Below are positions 28,724 to 37,549 of a DNA stretch of 64,000 nucleotides, piece after piece (the stretch's first letter is position 1; each line of letters starts with the position of its first letter). The DNA comes from an uncultured Verrucomicrobiales bacterium (GTDB taxonomy: Bacteria > Verrucomicrobiota > Verrucomicrobiia > Verrucomicrobiales > Akkermansiaceae). Location: assembly GCA_937901085.1 (NCBI GenBank), contig CALCHQ010000033.1:1-64000 (forward strand), in the 5' to 3' direction. The translations under genes were made by a program, and so were the position numbers. Below the pieces are notes generated by a model. The model was not told the DNA's origin and ran no database searches. It saw only the letters and a list, made by a program, of their open reading frames with translations.

Positions 28724-28752
28724 AGTATACACGCACTTGCTTCCCAAGTCAA
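28724..28752 (-). promoter_or_regulatory. Promoter of the tRNA-Thr-tuf-...-rpoC operon
   Basis: Minus strand TTGACT (28747-28752), 17-base spacer, TATACT (28724-28729), preceded by an A/T-rich UP-like stretch. A strong promoter in the expected place. Confidence 0.85.
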
Positions 28753-28838
28753 CCATTATTTCTATTTTTTTTGCAAAAAACGCAAAAAAATGCTTCTCAG
28801 CGATTGTTGCGCCACCAGCAAACAGCTGGAAAGTTGGG

Positions 28839-28867
28839 TTGAAATAAGACCTGGATAGATTCAGAAT
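28839..28867 (+). promoter_or_regulatory. Promoter of the Sel1-like secreted protein gene
   Basis: TTGAAA (28839-28844), 17-base spacer, CAGAAT (28862-28867). The ATG is at 28876, so the leader would be only about 2 bases. Confidence 0.5.
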
Positions 28868-28875
28868 GAGGGCCT

Positions 28876-29418
28876 ATGAAGAAATTCGCATTCGCAACAA
28901 CCGCCGTACTGTTTGGTCTTGCCCAGTGGACCAGTGCAGCCGATTCCGCCACGGATAAAACGCCCACCTGCCCCGGCAAGCAGCCTTGCTGCTGCCAATC
29001 CGGCAAGGAATGCCCGCCTCCCTGCACTCAATCCGACAAGGATAACAAGTGCGGCGAGGAAGCTTGGCTCGACGTAGAGACCGTGACCGTGGAAGCCGAG
29101 AATGGTAATCCCATCGCCCAGTACACGGTGGCCTACCTGATCGAAACCGCGCCCGATGCCACCGCAGAGCATGCCGAAAAGTCCAAGGAATGGTACAACA
29201 AGGCCCTGCCCGGCCTGGAGAAGGCCGCAGCCGAGGGGCATCCGGCCGCCTGCCTGGCGCTGGCTCGCATGTATGCCGACGGCAAGGGGGTGGAGAAGAA
29301 CCCGGAAATGGCCGAAAAGTACAAGAAAATGTACAAGGAACTGTGCGACAAGAAGTGCAAGGACAAGAAAGAGTGCTGTCCGAAGGCAGCACCAGCTGAA
29401 ACACCTGCCGGCAATTAA
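28876..29418 (+). CDS. Secreted cysteine-rich protein with a Sel1-like repeat
   Basis: The 180-residue product has a Sec signal peptide (MKKFAFATTAVLFGLAQWTS-A), then a Cys-rich segment with CCCQ and CGEE motifs (about 32-60). One or two Sel1/TPR-like helical repeats follow (AAAEGHPAACLALARMYADG, then KGVEKNPEMAEKY), and a second Cys pair-rich Lys/Cys tail (CDKKCKDKKECC). Sel1 repeats mediate protein interactions, often in the periplasm. The cysteines suggest disulphides or metal binding; this is inference. It is monocistronic between a near-leaderless promoter and a strong terminator. Confidence 0.8.
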   Translation: MKKFAFATTAVLFGLAQWTSAADSATDKTPTCPGKQPCCCQSGKECPPPCTQSDKDNKCGEEAWLDVETVTVEAENGNPIAQYTVAYLIETAPDATAEHAEKSKEWYNKALPGLEKAAAEGHPAACLALARMYADGKGVEKNPEMAEKYKKMYKELCDKKCKDKKECCPKAAPAETPAGN

Positions 29419-29431
29419 GCCCGCAGCATAC

Positions 29432-29463
29432 ACCCCCGCCCGATTCCGGGCGGGGGTTGTTTC
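29432..29463 (+). terminator. Terminator of the Sel1-like gene
   Basis: CCCCCGCCCG pairs perfectly with CGGGCGGGGG around ATTC, followed by TTGTTT. It abuts the truA stop on the other strand and may serve both. Confidence 0.88.
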
Positions 29464-30223
29464 AGGTATAAAAGACGCGGTGGAGATACAGTCCTTCGGC
29501 AGGCGCGCAATAGCGGGTCTTACCGCCCTGCGGGGCATCAAGCATCTCCTTGAGCGCAGGCAGTGGCATCCGGCCACGAGCCACCTGATGCGCCGTTCCC
29601 ACCAGCAATCTCACCATGCGGTACATGAATCCATTGCCGTGAACCCGCAGGCGCAGCAGCTCGCCTTCTTCCTGCAGGGTGGCGTGGTAAATGGTGCGGA
29701 TATAGAAATCTTCCGGGGGAACTGCTGGTTCATTGCCACGATTAGCGGCAAAACGACGGAAATCATGTTCGCCCTCATACACCCGCAGCGCTTCGGCCAG
29801 CAGGGCTGCATCGAACGCCTGGGGAATATGCCACACGCGCCCGCGCAGGAAGGGTGTCAATACCGGCGCACAGCAAATCAGGTATTCGTATTCCTTGCCA
29901 GCGGCATCGAAACGGGCGTGAAAGTCAGGAGCAACGGGCTGCGCCTCCATGATGCGGATATCGGCTGGCAGATGAGCATTGAGAGCGGCTACCCAATTGG
30001 CGGGACTCATGCGGCAGCCCTCCGGTATGTCCGCATGGAAACACTGGGCATGGGCATGCACGCCTGCATCCGTACGGCCGCTGGCCGAAATGCGGAGCGG
30101 AGCGCGGAGAATCTGTGCCATCGCCGTCTCGATGGTATCCTGCACCGAGCAACCACCCCGCTGACTCTGCCAGCCGCAGTACGGAAGCCCATCGTAGGCA
30201 CAGGTGAACAGCAGACGGTTCAT
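29462..30223 (-). CDS. truA: tRNA pseudouridine(38-40) synthase TruA
   Basis: TruA converts U38-U40 of tRNA anticodon arms to pseudouridine. The 253-residue protein has YDGLPYCGWQSQ near the N-terminus, the catalytic-Asp motif ISASGRTDAGVHA, FDRRFAANRG-type regions, and GNGFMYRMVRLLVGTAHQVA near the C-terminus. The frame is open to 30238, but ATG 30223 (MNRLLFTCAYDG) matches the family. Its start lies just after the terminator of the acidic lipoprotein gene, so it needs read-through or a promoter within the hairpin region; none is obvious. Confidence 0.93.
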   Translation of the reverse strand: MNRLLFTCAYDGLPYCGWQSQRGGCSVQDTIETAMAQILRAPLRISASGRTDAGVHAHAQCFHADIPEGCRMSPANWVAALNAHLPADIRIMEAQPVAPDFHARFDAAGKEYEYLICCAPVLTPFLRGRVWHIPQAFDAALLAEALRVYEGEHDFRRFAANRGNEPAVPPEDFYIRTIYHATLQEEGELLRLRVHGNGFMYRMVRLLVGTAHQVARGRMPLPALKEMLDAPQGGKTRYCAPAEGLYLHRVFYT

Positions 30224-30226
30224 GGT

Positions 30227-30269
30227 TTCAGAAAACAAACACCGCAGTTCCCTCGTGAGAGAACTGCGG
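30227..30269 (-). terminator. Terminator of the acidic lipoprotein gene
   Basis: CCGCAGTTC pairs with GAACTGCGG around a 10-base loop (30242-30269), followed on the minus strand by TGTTTGTTTTC. Confidence 0.75.
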
Positions 30270-30308
30270 CGGGCATCATCAAAACGTGATAATCAAGGTG
30301 AAAATTTA

Positions 30309-31193
30309 TTACAGCTCGATGTCGATGTCCTCGTCGCCACCGATTTCTTCATCGGCGCCGAGGTCTTCCTCCACCGCGTCGTCGCTTACTTCTTCCTCAG
30401 CAGCGTCATCGGCGGGTTCATCCTCCACAACGGGTTCTTCATCGGCAACAGGTTCGTCCTCAACTGCCGGTTCTTCCTCGTCGGCGACGGGTTCTTCGTC
30501 CGCAGCAACAGGTTCGTCCTCAGCAGCGGGTTCTTCAGCGGCCGGCTCTTCTTCAGCAGGGGCAAGGTCGGCAGCGGAAACAGTTTCGGCCTCTACCTCC
30601 ACAGCCTCAGGAATGGAGGGGACATCCTCCTCATTGGCAAACTTGAAAGCACCGTTGTCTTCCGTGGTGGCAACATAGGCCAGAGCGGAAGCGAGCTTGG
30701 AAGAACCGTAGTATTCTGCCAGAGCGGGCGGGTTGTTGTTGCTTTCGGAGTCGGCATTGTAGGTGTAGAGCTGTCCCTTGGTGAACTGGTCTTTGGCGGG
30801 AGCATCCACCGGAGCACCGGCACCCACACCCACGGCACGCACCAGGGCGGTATCGTCCACCTCACCATCAGCGGCGGTAACGGGCGTACTAGCCTGCACG
30901 CGAGCCAGTTCACGCACCAGGGCGTTCACGGCTTCGGAGTAGGCATTGGCATCGCTGGCGGCCAAGGCATTGGCATCAGCGCTGAACACACGCACGCTGG
31001 CGTTCTGATAGCGCTTGTTGAGAACTTCCACGCGCGGGGCAACTGCCTCTGCGGTCTTGTAATCAGTTACTTTCTGCAGTTCGGCAGTCAGTTCTTCTGC
31101 CAGCTGCTGGGCGGTCTTTTCTTCTTTCTGACAAGAGGTAAGCATGCCGAAAGCCAGCAGAGCACAAGAGGGGATGAAGAGAAAACGTTTCAT
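30309..31193 (-). CDS. Lipoprotein with long Glu/Asp/Pro repeat tail
   Basis: The 294-residue product begins with a lipoprotein signal ending FGMLTSC (Cys21). A helical charged region follows (KEEKTAQQLAEELTAELQKV; residues about 22-180). The last ~100 residues are a low-complexity acidic tail of degenerate EDEPVADEEP-type units ending DIDIEL. Such tails can bind cations or keep a domain extended from the outer membrane; the function is unknown. The frame opens further upstream, but ATG 31193 gives the signal peptide and sits about 20 bases downstream of a promoter. It is followed by a terminator, so it is monocistronic. Confidence 0.78.
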   Translation of the reverse strand: MKRFLFIPSCALLAFGMLTSCQKEEKTAQQLAEELTAELQKVTDYKTAEAVAPRVEVLNKRYQNASVRVFSADANALAASDANAYSEAVNALVRELARVQASTPVTAADGEVDDTALVRAVGVGAGAPVDAPAKDQFTKGQLYTYNADSESNNNPPALAEYYGSSKLASALAYVATTEDNGAFKFANEEDVPSIPEAVEVEAETVSAADLAPAEEEPAAEEPAAEDEPVAADEEPVADEEEPAVEDEPVADEEPVVEDEPADDAAEEEVSDDAVEEDLGADEEIGGDEDIDIEL

Positions 31194-31221
31194 GGAGGGA
31201 ATAAGATAATCTACGTTCCAC

Positions 31222-31250
31222 AAATTAGCAGGATTTATGGCTCGTGTCAA
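31222..31250 (-). promoter_or_regulatory. Promoter of the acidic lipoprotein gene
   Basis: Minus strand TTGACA (31245-31250), 17-base spacer, TAATTT (31222-31227). The predicted leader is about 22 bases and supports ATG 31193. Confidence 0.7.
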
Positions 31251-31339
31251 GGTAAAGAATGATGAATCAGAAAAAAATAGATGTATTTTTGTTATTTCGC
31301 TGCACCAGCTATGCATGCGATGAGTATACAGGGGTGAAT

Positions 31340-31819
31340 TCAGCCCGGTTCAGGCAGAATATCCGCATAAATGCCAGGGTCTGACCCCTCAATGACCGTA
31401 GCGCCCACCGTGCGGGAATAAAATTCCTGCGGCCCGGTACCACCGATAACGGCGTAAGCATATCCCAGAGCCCGCATCTGCTCCAGGGCGCTCACGAGGA
31501 GGGCCTTTCCCACCCCGCCCATGCGCAGGGACGGATCAACCCCCATGGGGCCGATGAAGCCTCGCATGGTGGCATCATAGCAGGCAAAGCCCACCACCTC
31601 ACGCTGGCGCGTGGCAATGACACAGCCCGTCGGCTGGTGCGACATGGCCACTATGAACTCGCTCACCCAGCGTGTGCTGAATGTACGGGCAATCCATTCC
31701 TGCACCGCATGTATTTCGTAAGGGCGGCAAAGACGTATCTGAATCCCCTGTTCTTCCAGGGCGTGGCGCAGCGGGGCGCCTTCAGGCAGCGCATACAGGC
31801 GCACTAGCATATCGACCAT
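31340..31819 (-). CDS. GNAT-family N-acetyltransferase
   Basis: The 159-residue protein has a GNAT fold: IQIRLCRPYEIHAVQEWIA at the start, the beta strands CVIATRQREVVGFACYDAT, and the acetyl-CoA loop GVDPSLRMGGVGKALL (motif A, R/Q-x-x-G-x-G/A), then the GYAYAVIGGTGPQEFYSR segment near the C-terminus. The substrate is not evident. ATG 31819 or ATG 31810 (MLVRLYAL) may be used. It lies after the terminator of the exbB operon and before the acidic lipoprotein promoter, so it is probably expressed alone. Confidence 0.88.
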   Translation of the reverse strand: MVDMLVRLYALPEGAPLRHALEEQGIQIRLCRPYEIHAVQEWIARTFSTRWVSEFIVAMSHQPTGCVIATRQREVVGFACYDATMRGFIGPMGVDPSLRMGGVGKALLVSALEQMRALGYAYAVIGGTGPQEFYSRTVGATVIEGSDPGIYADILPEPG

Positions 31820-31849
31820 GGCAGTATTCCGTTTCTGTTTGATATCCAG

Positions 31850-31890
31850 GGTGAAAAAAGAAATCCGCGGGGCAACTGCCCCGCGGATTC
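31850..31890 (-). terminator. Terminator of the exbB-exbD-TPR operon
   Basis: AATCCGCGGGGCA pairs almost perfectly with TGCCCCGCGGATT (3-base loop) and is followed on the minus strand by TCTTTTTTC. It starts about 18 bases after the stop of the last gene. Confidence 0.88.
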
Positions 31891-31907
31891 TTGAAAAAGC
31901 TCACCTG

Positions 31908-32912
31908 TCAGTCACCTTTCTTGGTGCCTTTCTTCGCATTGAAGTAGTAGGCATCGAGCTTGTCAGCCAGGGCATTGGGAGCGGCCGGCGGATAAATGGT
32001 CTTCATGTAGTGAGCCATAGCCACGGCATCGCGGAAATCCGCAGGGGCGGCATTCCACTCCGGCTTGCTCATGGGAGTCCCTACCTTGGCTGCATATTCC
32101 TTGGCACCCGGCATGGCCCAGAGCAGTTCCATGGCGCGGTTGAGCGCATCGGCAGGCAGAGCCTTCTGCGAACCATGCATGCTCATCACCGCCTGGCAGT
32201 AGAAGTCAACAGCGGCGCTGGCAGCCTTGACCTTATCCTCAGCGATGGTAGCCTGAAGCTGCTCGGCCGGAACCTGGGCGGCGGCGGCACGAGCCAGCGC
32301 ATAGCGCAGCCAGCCATTGCTCTCGCTGTCGAGGTTGCGGCTGTGCTTCTTGATAATCTCTTCCACGCCAGCCTTGATGGCGGCAAAGGACTCTGGCTTA
32401 TCATCAATAAGCCCCACGACCTTGGCGGCTTCGAGGCGGGCGAGATCAGCACCATTCAGGGCAGACGCGCCGGGAACAGAACCGGCCAGCCCCTTGACGG
32501 CAGCGATGTCGAGCGTCCGCACTGCACAGGTCAGCTCGTAAAGGGCAGCCATGGTGCAGGGAGAACCCGGCAAGCCGGCAAAGGAGTCATACTTCTTCTT
32601 GATGGAGGCAAACTGCTTGCGGGCATCAGCATACTCACCACCGTAATAGTCACGCAGGGCATTGGCCATGTCTGCCGGAGTCTGGATATAGAACATCTTG
32701 CAGGCAGAAGCCTTGGTCTGCATGAGCTGGTCGGTGCCTTTCTGCATGTAGAAGAATGAGCCATTACCATCGCCACGCTCCAGTTCGAGCAGGGCAGGCT
32801 TGCCACCCGGCACTTGGACATAGGCGCTCAATTTGACAGGCTGCTGAGCAGCTGCAAACTGCATGCAGGAGGCCGCAGCCAGGGCAAATCCAATGTGTTT
32901 CAATGATTTCAT
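31908..32912 (-). CDS. Secreted protein at the end of the ExbB/ExbD operon
   Basis: The 334-residue protein has a signal peptide (cleavage likely after CMQFAAA, about residue 22). A small beta-rich N-terminal part follows (VKLSAYVQVPGGKPALLELE), then a mainly helical TPR-like body (YYGGEYADARKQFASIKKKY, later ALPADALNRAMELLWAMPGA). No catalytic motif is seen. It lies 23 bases after the giant TPR gene and before the operon terminator, so it most likely works with that protein in the periplasm. The role is unknown; a structural or adaptor part of a Tol/Exb-type envelope machine is my inference. Confidence 0.75.
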   Translation of the reverse strand: MKSLKHIGFALAAASCMQFAAAQQPVKLSAYVQVPGGKPALLELERGDGNGSFFYMQKGTDQLMQTKASACKMFYIQTPADMANALRDYYGGEYADARKQFASIKKKYDSFAGLPGSPCTMAALYELTCAVRTLDIAAVKGLAGSVPGASALNGADLARLEAAKVVGLIDDKPESFAAIKAGVEEIIKKHSRNLDSESNGWLRYALARAAAAQVPAEQLQATIAEDKVKAASAAVDFYCQAVMSMHGSQKALPADALNRAMELLWAMPGAKEYAAKVGTPMSKPEWNAAPADFRDAVAMAHYMKTIYPPAAPNALADKLDAYYFNAKKGTKKGD

Positions 32913-32935
32913 CTCTCGGAAATTATGGTTAATGG

Positions 32936-35900
32936 TTACTTCTTCTTACCGCTCTGGAGATTGCGCTGGAATTCCTTATTCGCCTTATCTTCCTTCATAA
33001 CGGCCGGGTCTGAACCGTAGTTCTGCACGGTGGAAATCACCTTGTTGAACTCGTCGCGTTCCTCGGCAGTCAGTTTCTCCTCAACACCGCTGCGGCGGAT
33101 GAGGTTCACGTAGAGCTGCCCGGTATTCCAGGCTGTCCAGCGGTCGGAGTTCTGGAAGCCCTTCTGCAGGCGGTCGCCTTGCGTCGGGTTGTTGCGCTTC
33201 CAGAAGATTTCCATGATGGCCAGACAGGCCTTGGCGGAATAACCCACCTTGCCCTTGTACTGGTTGAACAGGTTCATGTAGGCCAGCAGGGCGTTCTTCG
33301 GGTCATTGGAGAGAGTGTAGGCCTCACCCTGCATCAGCATCATATCCAGACGGTCGCGCTGGTTCTGACGGTTACGCAGGTACTTGTTAGTAGTCTCAAC
33401 GGCCGCTGCCGCATTGCCTGTACGCAGGTGCAGCTTGGTAAGCCCCACCAGAGCCGGGCCACCCACATTCGGGTCGGTGTTGGCCGACACCTTGGTGTAC
33501 AGCTCGGCAGACTTGGCCTGCTTGGCAGCATCCTTGGAGAAGGCCAGGGCATTCGCCTTGCCCAGTTCGGCATCGGCCACCAGATCCTTCTTGCGTTCGA
33601 TGACTGCATCATAGTAGGCCACAGCCTGATCAAGTTCCTCCGTACGGGCCGAGGGATCCGGGAACTTGGAGACATACTTCACGAGGTAGTCACCCACCTG
33701 AACATTGATGTAGTTGGTCAGATCAGCAGGCTTGAATGTGTTGGTCATTTCGCGGAACACACCCATAATCTGCTCTTCCATCTTCTCCTTGGCAGCCTTG
33801 TCTTCCTTCAGCCCGGCCAGCTCCTGGTTCATGGAGTTAATCTGGGCCATGCGGAAGATAGCGTTAGCATACTTGTCTGCCGGGTCAATACCGGGGAAAC
33901 TGGTAAAGTGGGCGGTCTTTTCTTCCAGGGTCAGCGTCTTGCCCAGGTAGCTTCTGTTACCATTCACATATGCCTCTACATAGGAATTGATGGTCTTTTC
34001 CAATTCAGGATCGGCCTTATCATTCTTGAACATGTAGGTCGCTTCGCGGGCAATGGTGGCCTGGGCACGGGCAACGGCCGTCTCAAAGTCCGCCTTGTCG
34101 TTCACCATGCTCAGGTACAGCGATACCATGGGAAGCGCAAAGGGATCACCCTCGGCATCGCCTTCCTTCCAGTAACGTTCGGCATACTCGCGGCAACGAG
34201 CCTTGGCGGCTTCCTCGGTTTCTCCCTCGTTGGGATACTCGGCACCATAGGATGCCAGCCAGAACAAGGCGTTGGCCGCCGTCGAGCGACCGCTGCGGGA
34301 GTTCAGCTTCACACCGCCATCGGCAGCGCGGAGCAGACGGGGCATAGCCGTGGCCTTCACCGCATCATCGGTGTGGTTGAGCAGGATGCCGGCAGCCAGA
34401 AGCTCCGCGGTCGGATACAGATCGCTATCCGGCCAGGACTTGCAGATGTGGTCGCAGTACTTGACGGCCTGGCTCTTGTCTGCCTCGGCGCTCTTGTCAT
34501 CAGCAGCGGTCTGGCTGCGCTTCATGAGCTGGTCAATGGCAGCATAGTACATCTTGTCTGCCAGAGGAGCCATCTTCAGGTCGGTCGTAGTATACTTGGC
34601 CGCATATTCCTCAAACACCGTCAGGGCGTTATCACGCAGCGCCGGGTCCTTGGCTGCCATGCGGGCATAAGCATCCATCAGGAAGAAGTAGGTATAGTTG
34701 TCGTAATTGGCCGCCTGCTCCGGCTTGAGGGCATCCTTGCCATCGGCTGCTGCCATTTCGCCGCTGTCAATCAGCTCGCGGGCCGTCTTGACCACCTCTT
34801 CATAAGCCCCCAGCTGGTAATGAGAGGCCACAATCATATAGCGGGCCGTCAGATACAGCTTGTTGGTCTTATCGTCCTTGTAGTATTCCAGCACCTCTTC
34901 AGCAGCGGGAATCACATTCTGCCAGTCCTTTTCATCGACAGCGCGGCTCATCTTCTGGAAGACCAGAATCTTGGTCTGGTCACCCATATCTTCGCCTTCA
35001 AGCATCTTCTCGTACTTCAGACCGGCTTCATCATCACCTGTCATGCGGCAGAGAGAACCGAGCTGCATAATCACCATGTTACGCAGCGGCGTAGGAACAG
35101 CGCCTTCACCCTGAGCCGGGCGGGCCAGCTTGCTGAAGCGGTCATACAGGAGCTGGAAACCACCCTTGGCCAGGCGGTTCGAGCCCATATCCTTGGCAAT
35201 GGTGGCGGTGGAAAGCACCGAGAAACCATCGAACATGGCGCCCTGCTCTTCCAGCTTCTTGTAGCTCTCATAGAGCTTGCGGCTGCTGTCGGAAGACAAG
35301 CGCACACCTGTCCCCTTGTCAACAAGAGGCTTCTTGTAGGCACCCAGCCCCTTGATGAGGTTGGCAAGGGAGGTGCGGGCGGCAGGCATATCCGTCACCA
35401 GGCCAAACAGCGTGTTGGCCGTGCGGGCCGCATCAGCCGCCTGGGCATCATTACCAGCGCGCTGGGCTTCGTCCATGACCTTGTAGGCACGCTGACCCAG
35501 GTTATAGAACTTGTTGGCGTTGCGGGCAGCGCGGGCCGGGTCCAGGTTGTAGCTGGCGGGGCTGGCCTCGATGAGCTTATACACCCAGCCGACGTTCTCC
35601 GGGTTGGAGATAGCCACGTTCACAATGGTGTTGAGCCCTTCCATGGCCATTTCGTCAGGGATACGGCCCTTGACCTTGCGGCTCATTTCGAGATAATCGG
35701 CAGCCTTCTTGAAATCGGGAGTTTCCTTGAGAATGTTGGCCTGCACCAGGATGAAGCAAATCTGGCCATCCATCTTGAGCTTCTTCTCCATGGCGCTCAC
35801 CTTGCCGCTCTGTACCAGTCCGAGGTATTTCTCGAAGCAGGTGATGGCATCCTCGAACTTGCTCTTGTCGCCATTATCCTTGCCGGGTTCGCCCACACCC

Positions 35901-36325
35901 TGCTTGTATCGGCAGTTGCCCATCTGGAACAGGGCGTAGGTGAAATAGGGTTCATAGGCTTCGGGCTGGCCGGGCACATTTTCCTTGGCGCGAGCCAGCA
36001 GGGCCGGATCTCTCCACCTGGGTTCATCCATAAATGCCTTGAAGGCATTGTACGCCTGGTCATACATGCCAGCCTTGAAGTAGGTGACACCCTTTTCCCA
36101 TGCGTAGAACGGCAGCACATAGGCAAACTGCTGGGCAGTTGCACCCTTGCCGCTGTATCGCTTCAGCACTGCGTCGCAGAGCTTCACGGCATCCTCCGTC
36201 TTACCCTGCTTGGTCAAGGCCTTGACCTTGGTCAGAGAAGACAGCGGATCCTGAGCCTGACACACCATGGGCATGGTCAATGCCAGGGCCGCCATCACAG
36301 ATACGGCTGTGTTATAAGTATTCAT
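32936..36325 (-). CDS. Giant periplasmic tetratricopeptide-repeat protein
   Basis: The 1129-residue protein starts with a signal peptide (to about residue 24, VCQAQ) and is built of TPR-like helix pairs along its whole length. Clear units include KQGKTEDAVKLCDAVLKRYS, AWEKGVTYFKAGMYDQAYNA and QLGAYEEVVKTARELIDSGE, and a C-terminal series ends with DEFNKVISTVQNYGSDPA. It lacks enzymatic motifs. It is encoded in the same run as exbB and two exbD genes, as TPR proteins such as CpoB are in the Tol system, but it is far larger. I infer a periplasmic scaffold coupled to proton-motive-force transduction. Specific partners are unknown. Confidence 0.82.
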   Translation of the reverse strand: MNTYNTAVSVMAALALTMPMVCQAQDPLSSLTKVKALTKQGKTEDAVKLCDAVLKRYSGKGATAQQFAYVLPFYAWEKGVTYFKAGMYDQAYNAFKAFMDEPRWRDPALLARAKENVPGQPEAYEPYFTYALFQMGNCRYKQGVGEPGKDNGDKSKFEDAITCFEKYLGLVQSGKVSAMEKKLKMDGQICFILVQANILKETPDFKKAADYLEMSRKVKGRIPDEMAMEGLNTIVNVAISNPENVGWVYKLIEASPASYNLDPARAARNANKFYNLGQRAYKVMDEAQRAGNDAQAADAARTANTLFGLVTDMPAARTSLANLIKGLGAYKKPLVDKGTGVRLSSDSSRKLYESYKKLEEQGAMFDGFSVLSTATIAKDMGSNRLAKGGFQLLYDRFSKLARPAQGEGAVPTPLRNMVIMQLGSLCRMTGDDEAGLKYEKMLEGEDMGDQTKILVFQKMSRAVDEKDWQNVIPAAEEVLEYYKDDKTNKLYLTARYMIVASHYQLGAYEEVVKTARELIDSGEMAAADGKDALKPEQAANYDNYTYFFLMDAYARMAAKDPALRDNALTVFEEYAAKYTTTDLKMAPLADKMYYAAIDQLMKRSQTAADDKSAEADKSQAVKYCDHICKSWPDSDLYPTAELLAAGILLNHTDDAVKATAMPRLLRAADGGVKLNSRSGRSTAANALFWLASYGAEYPNEGETEEAAKARCREYAERYWKEGDAEGDPFALPMVSLYLSMVNDKADFETAVARAQATIAREATYMFKNDKADPELEKTINSYVEAYVNGNRSYLGKTLTLEEKTAHFTSFPGIDPADKYANAIFRMAQINSMNQELAGLKEDKAAKEKMEEQIMGVFREMTNTFKPADLTNYINVQVGDYLVKYVSKFPDPSARTEELDQAVAYYDAVIERKKDLVADAELGKANALAFSKDAAKQAKSAELYTKVSANTDPNVGGPALVGLTKLHLRTGNAAAAVETTNKYLRNRQNQRDRLDMMLMQGEAYTLSNDPKNALLAYMNLFNQYKGKVGYSAKACLAIMEIFWKRNNPTQGDRLQKGFQNSDRWTAWNTGQLYVNLIRRSGVEEKLTAEERDEFNKVISTVQNYGSDPAVMKEDKANKEFQRNLQSGKKK

Positions 36326-36371
36326 AAATATTTCTCGTGAGTTAGAAAGTTGTCTGAAGAGAGGGACAAAG

Positions 36372-36411
36372 AAGGGGAGCAGGCGGATTCTGGGTCCGTC
36401 ACGCTCCCCTT
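36372..36411 (-). terminator. Internal hairpin between exbD and the TPR gene
   Basis: AAGGGGAGC pairs with GCTCCCCTT around a 22-base loop, followed on the minus strand by CTTTGTCC. The weak T run suggests partial attenuation that lowers expression of the downstream TPR gene. Confidence 0.5.
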
Positions 36412-36431
36412 GCCTGGCCCGGTTTCCGGGT

Positions 36432-36923
36432 TTACTCCTGGGCAGCTGTGTTCAGGCCCACAGTCGTAATCCCAGCCTCGGAAAGGGCGGCCATCACGTC
36501 CACGATGCGCTGATGCGGCGTGGCGGGGGCACCTTCCACCATGACGATGGGATTCGTATCTGCGGCCTTGGCAGCCTCGGCCAGGTTCTTGAGAGCTTCC
36601 ACCAGCTCGCCCAGTTCACGTTCCTCGCGATATTCGGGAGAGCGGGGGTCAAGCGATGTATTGATGGCACCGCCCATGGGCATATCGCCATTCCAGTAGA
36701 TGGCACCAGAGGCCTCCACTTTGACGCGGCCGGGTTCCAGAGGGGGCGGAGTACCGGAACCTGTGGAGGAACCAGGCAGGGAAACACTCAGGCGCTTCTC
36801 GCTGACCAGGGAGGTAGCCACAATGAAGTAGATGAGCAGCAGGAAGCAGGCGTCCATCATGGACGACATGTTCATCTGCGGTTCTTCTTCCGGCTCTGCG
36901 GCACGCTGTTTACGTCTTGCCAT
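36432..36923 (-). CDS. exbD: ExbD/TolR-family protein (second copy)
   Basis: The 163-residue protein has a cytoplasmic basic N-terminus, a single transmembrane helix (about 24-42) that opens with MNMSSMMDACFLLLIYFIVA, where Asp24 corresponds to the proton-conducting Asp of ExbD/TolR, and a periplasmic domain. The C-terminal part (TPHQRIVDVMAALSEAGIT) is the typical ExbD/TolR end. It differs considerably from the other ExbD just upstream, so the motor may be heteromeric. The start is 27 bases after the first exbD. Confidence 0.9.
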   Translation of the reverse strand: MARRKQRAAEPEEEPQMNMSSMMDACFLLLIYFIVATSLVSEKRLSVSLPGSSTGSGTPPPLEPGRVKVEASGAIYWNGDMPMGGAINTSLDPRSPEYREERELGELVEALKNLAEAAKAADTNPIVMVEGAPATPHQRIVDVMAALSEAGITTVGLNTAAQE

Positions 36924-36950
36924 AATTCTGTAATCTTTCTTTTCTATGGA

Positions 36951-37469
36951 TTATTTGGCGGGCAGAGTACCGAACACCACGTTGCTGAGACCGGCCGCCG
37001 CACCACAGCGGATGGCCGTAGCGGAACGTTCCCAGGGGGCATCCTTGTCGCCACGGATATACAGACGCAGCATGGCGGGGTCTGTATTCTTGGCTTTCCA
37101 CATCTCGACCTGCTTTGTAATGAAGTCTGTCAGGTCCTGGGTCTGTTCGGGCTGGTAGCCGATGGTCTTGGCGCCGTCGGACACACTCCAGGCAGTACCG
37201 GGGACGTAGTTTTCACCAAACTTCTTGGCGGTACGTTCGTCCATCTTCTCCACATCCGGGAATACGTTGACGACCACGCAGCCTTTGGCTTCCTTCATCT
37301 CGGAGCAAGTCACGGCATTGGGCATCTTGACGCAGGGGTCCTTGGCCACCGTAATCTGCGAAGCATTCACCACGAAGAAAATAATCAGCAGGAAGCAGGC
37401 ATCCATCATGGATGACATGTTCAGCTCAGCCTTTGTCTCATCTTCGGCTCGTGCGTTTTTCTTTGCCAT
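36951..37469 (-). CDS. exbD: ExbD/TolR-family protein (first copy)
   Basis: The 172-residue protein has a charged N-terminus (MAKKNARAEDETKAE), the helix LNMSSMMDACFLLIIFFVV with Asp23 as the likely protonated residue, and a periplasmic domain containing cysteines (MPNAVTCSEMKEAKGC). It ends with AAGLSNVVFGTLPAK, the ExbD-like terminal strand. It shares the NMSSMMDACFLL signature with the second copy, which points to an old duplication followed by divergence of the periplasmic parts. It follows exbB directly and probably forms a stator complex with it. Confidence 0.9.
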   Translation of the reverse strand: MAKKNARAEDETKAELNMSSMMDACFLLIIFFVVNASQITVAKDPCVKMPNAVTCSEMKEAKGCVVVNVFPDVEKMDERTAKKFGENYVPGTAWSVSDGAKTIGYQPEQTQDLTDFITKQVEMWKAKNTDPAMLRLYIRGDKDAPWERSATAIRCGAAAGLSNVVFGTLPAK

Positions 37470-37549
37470 ATTATTGACAGGGGATTCTTCGTTACGCCGG
37501 CCCTGTGCTACTCGCAGGCATCAGGACCGGCCCGTGTTTCCGGAGGAAA

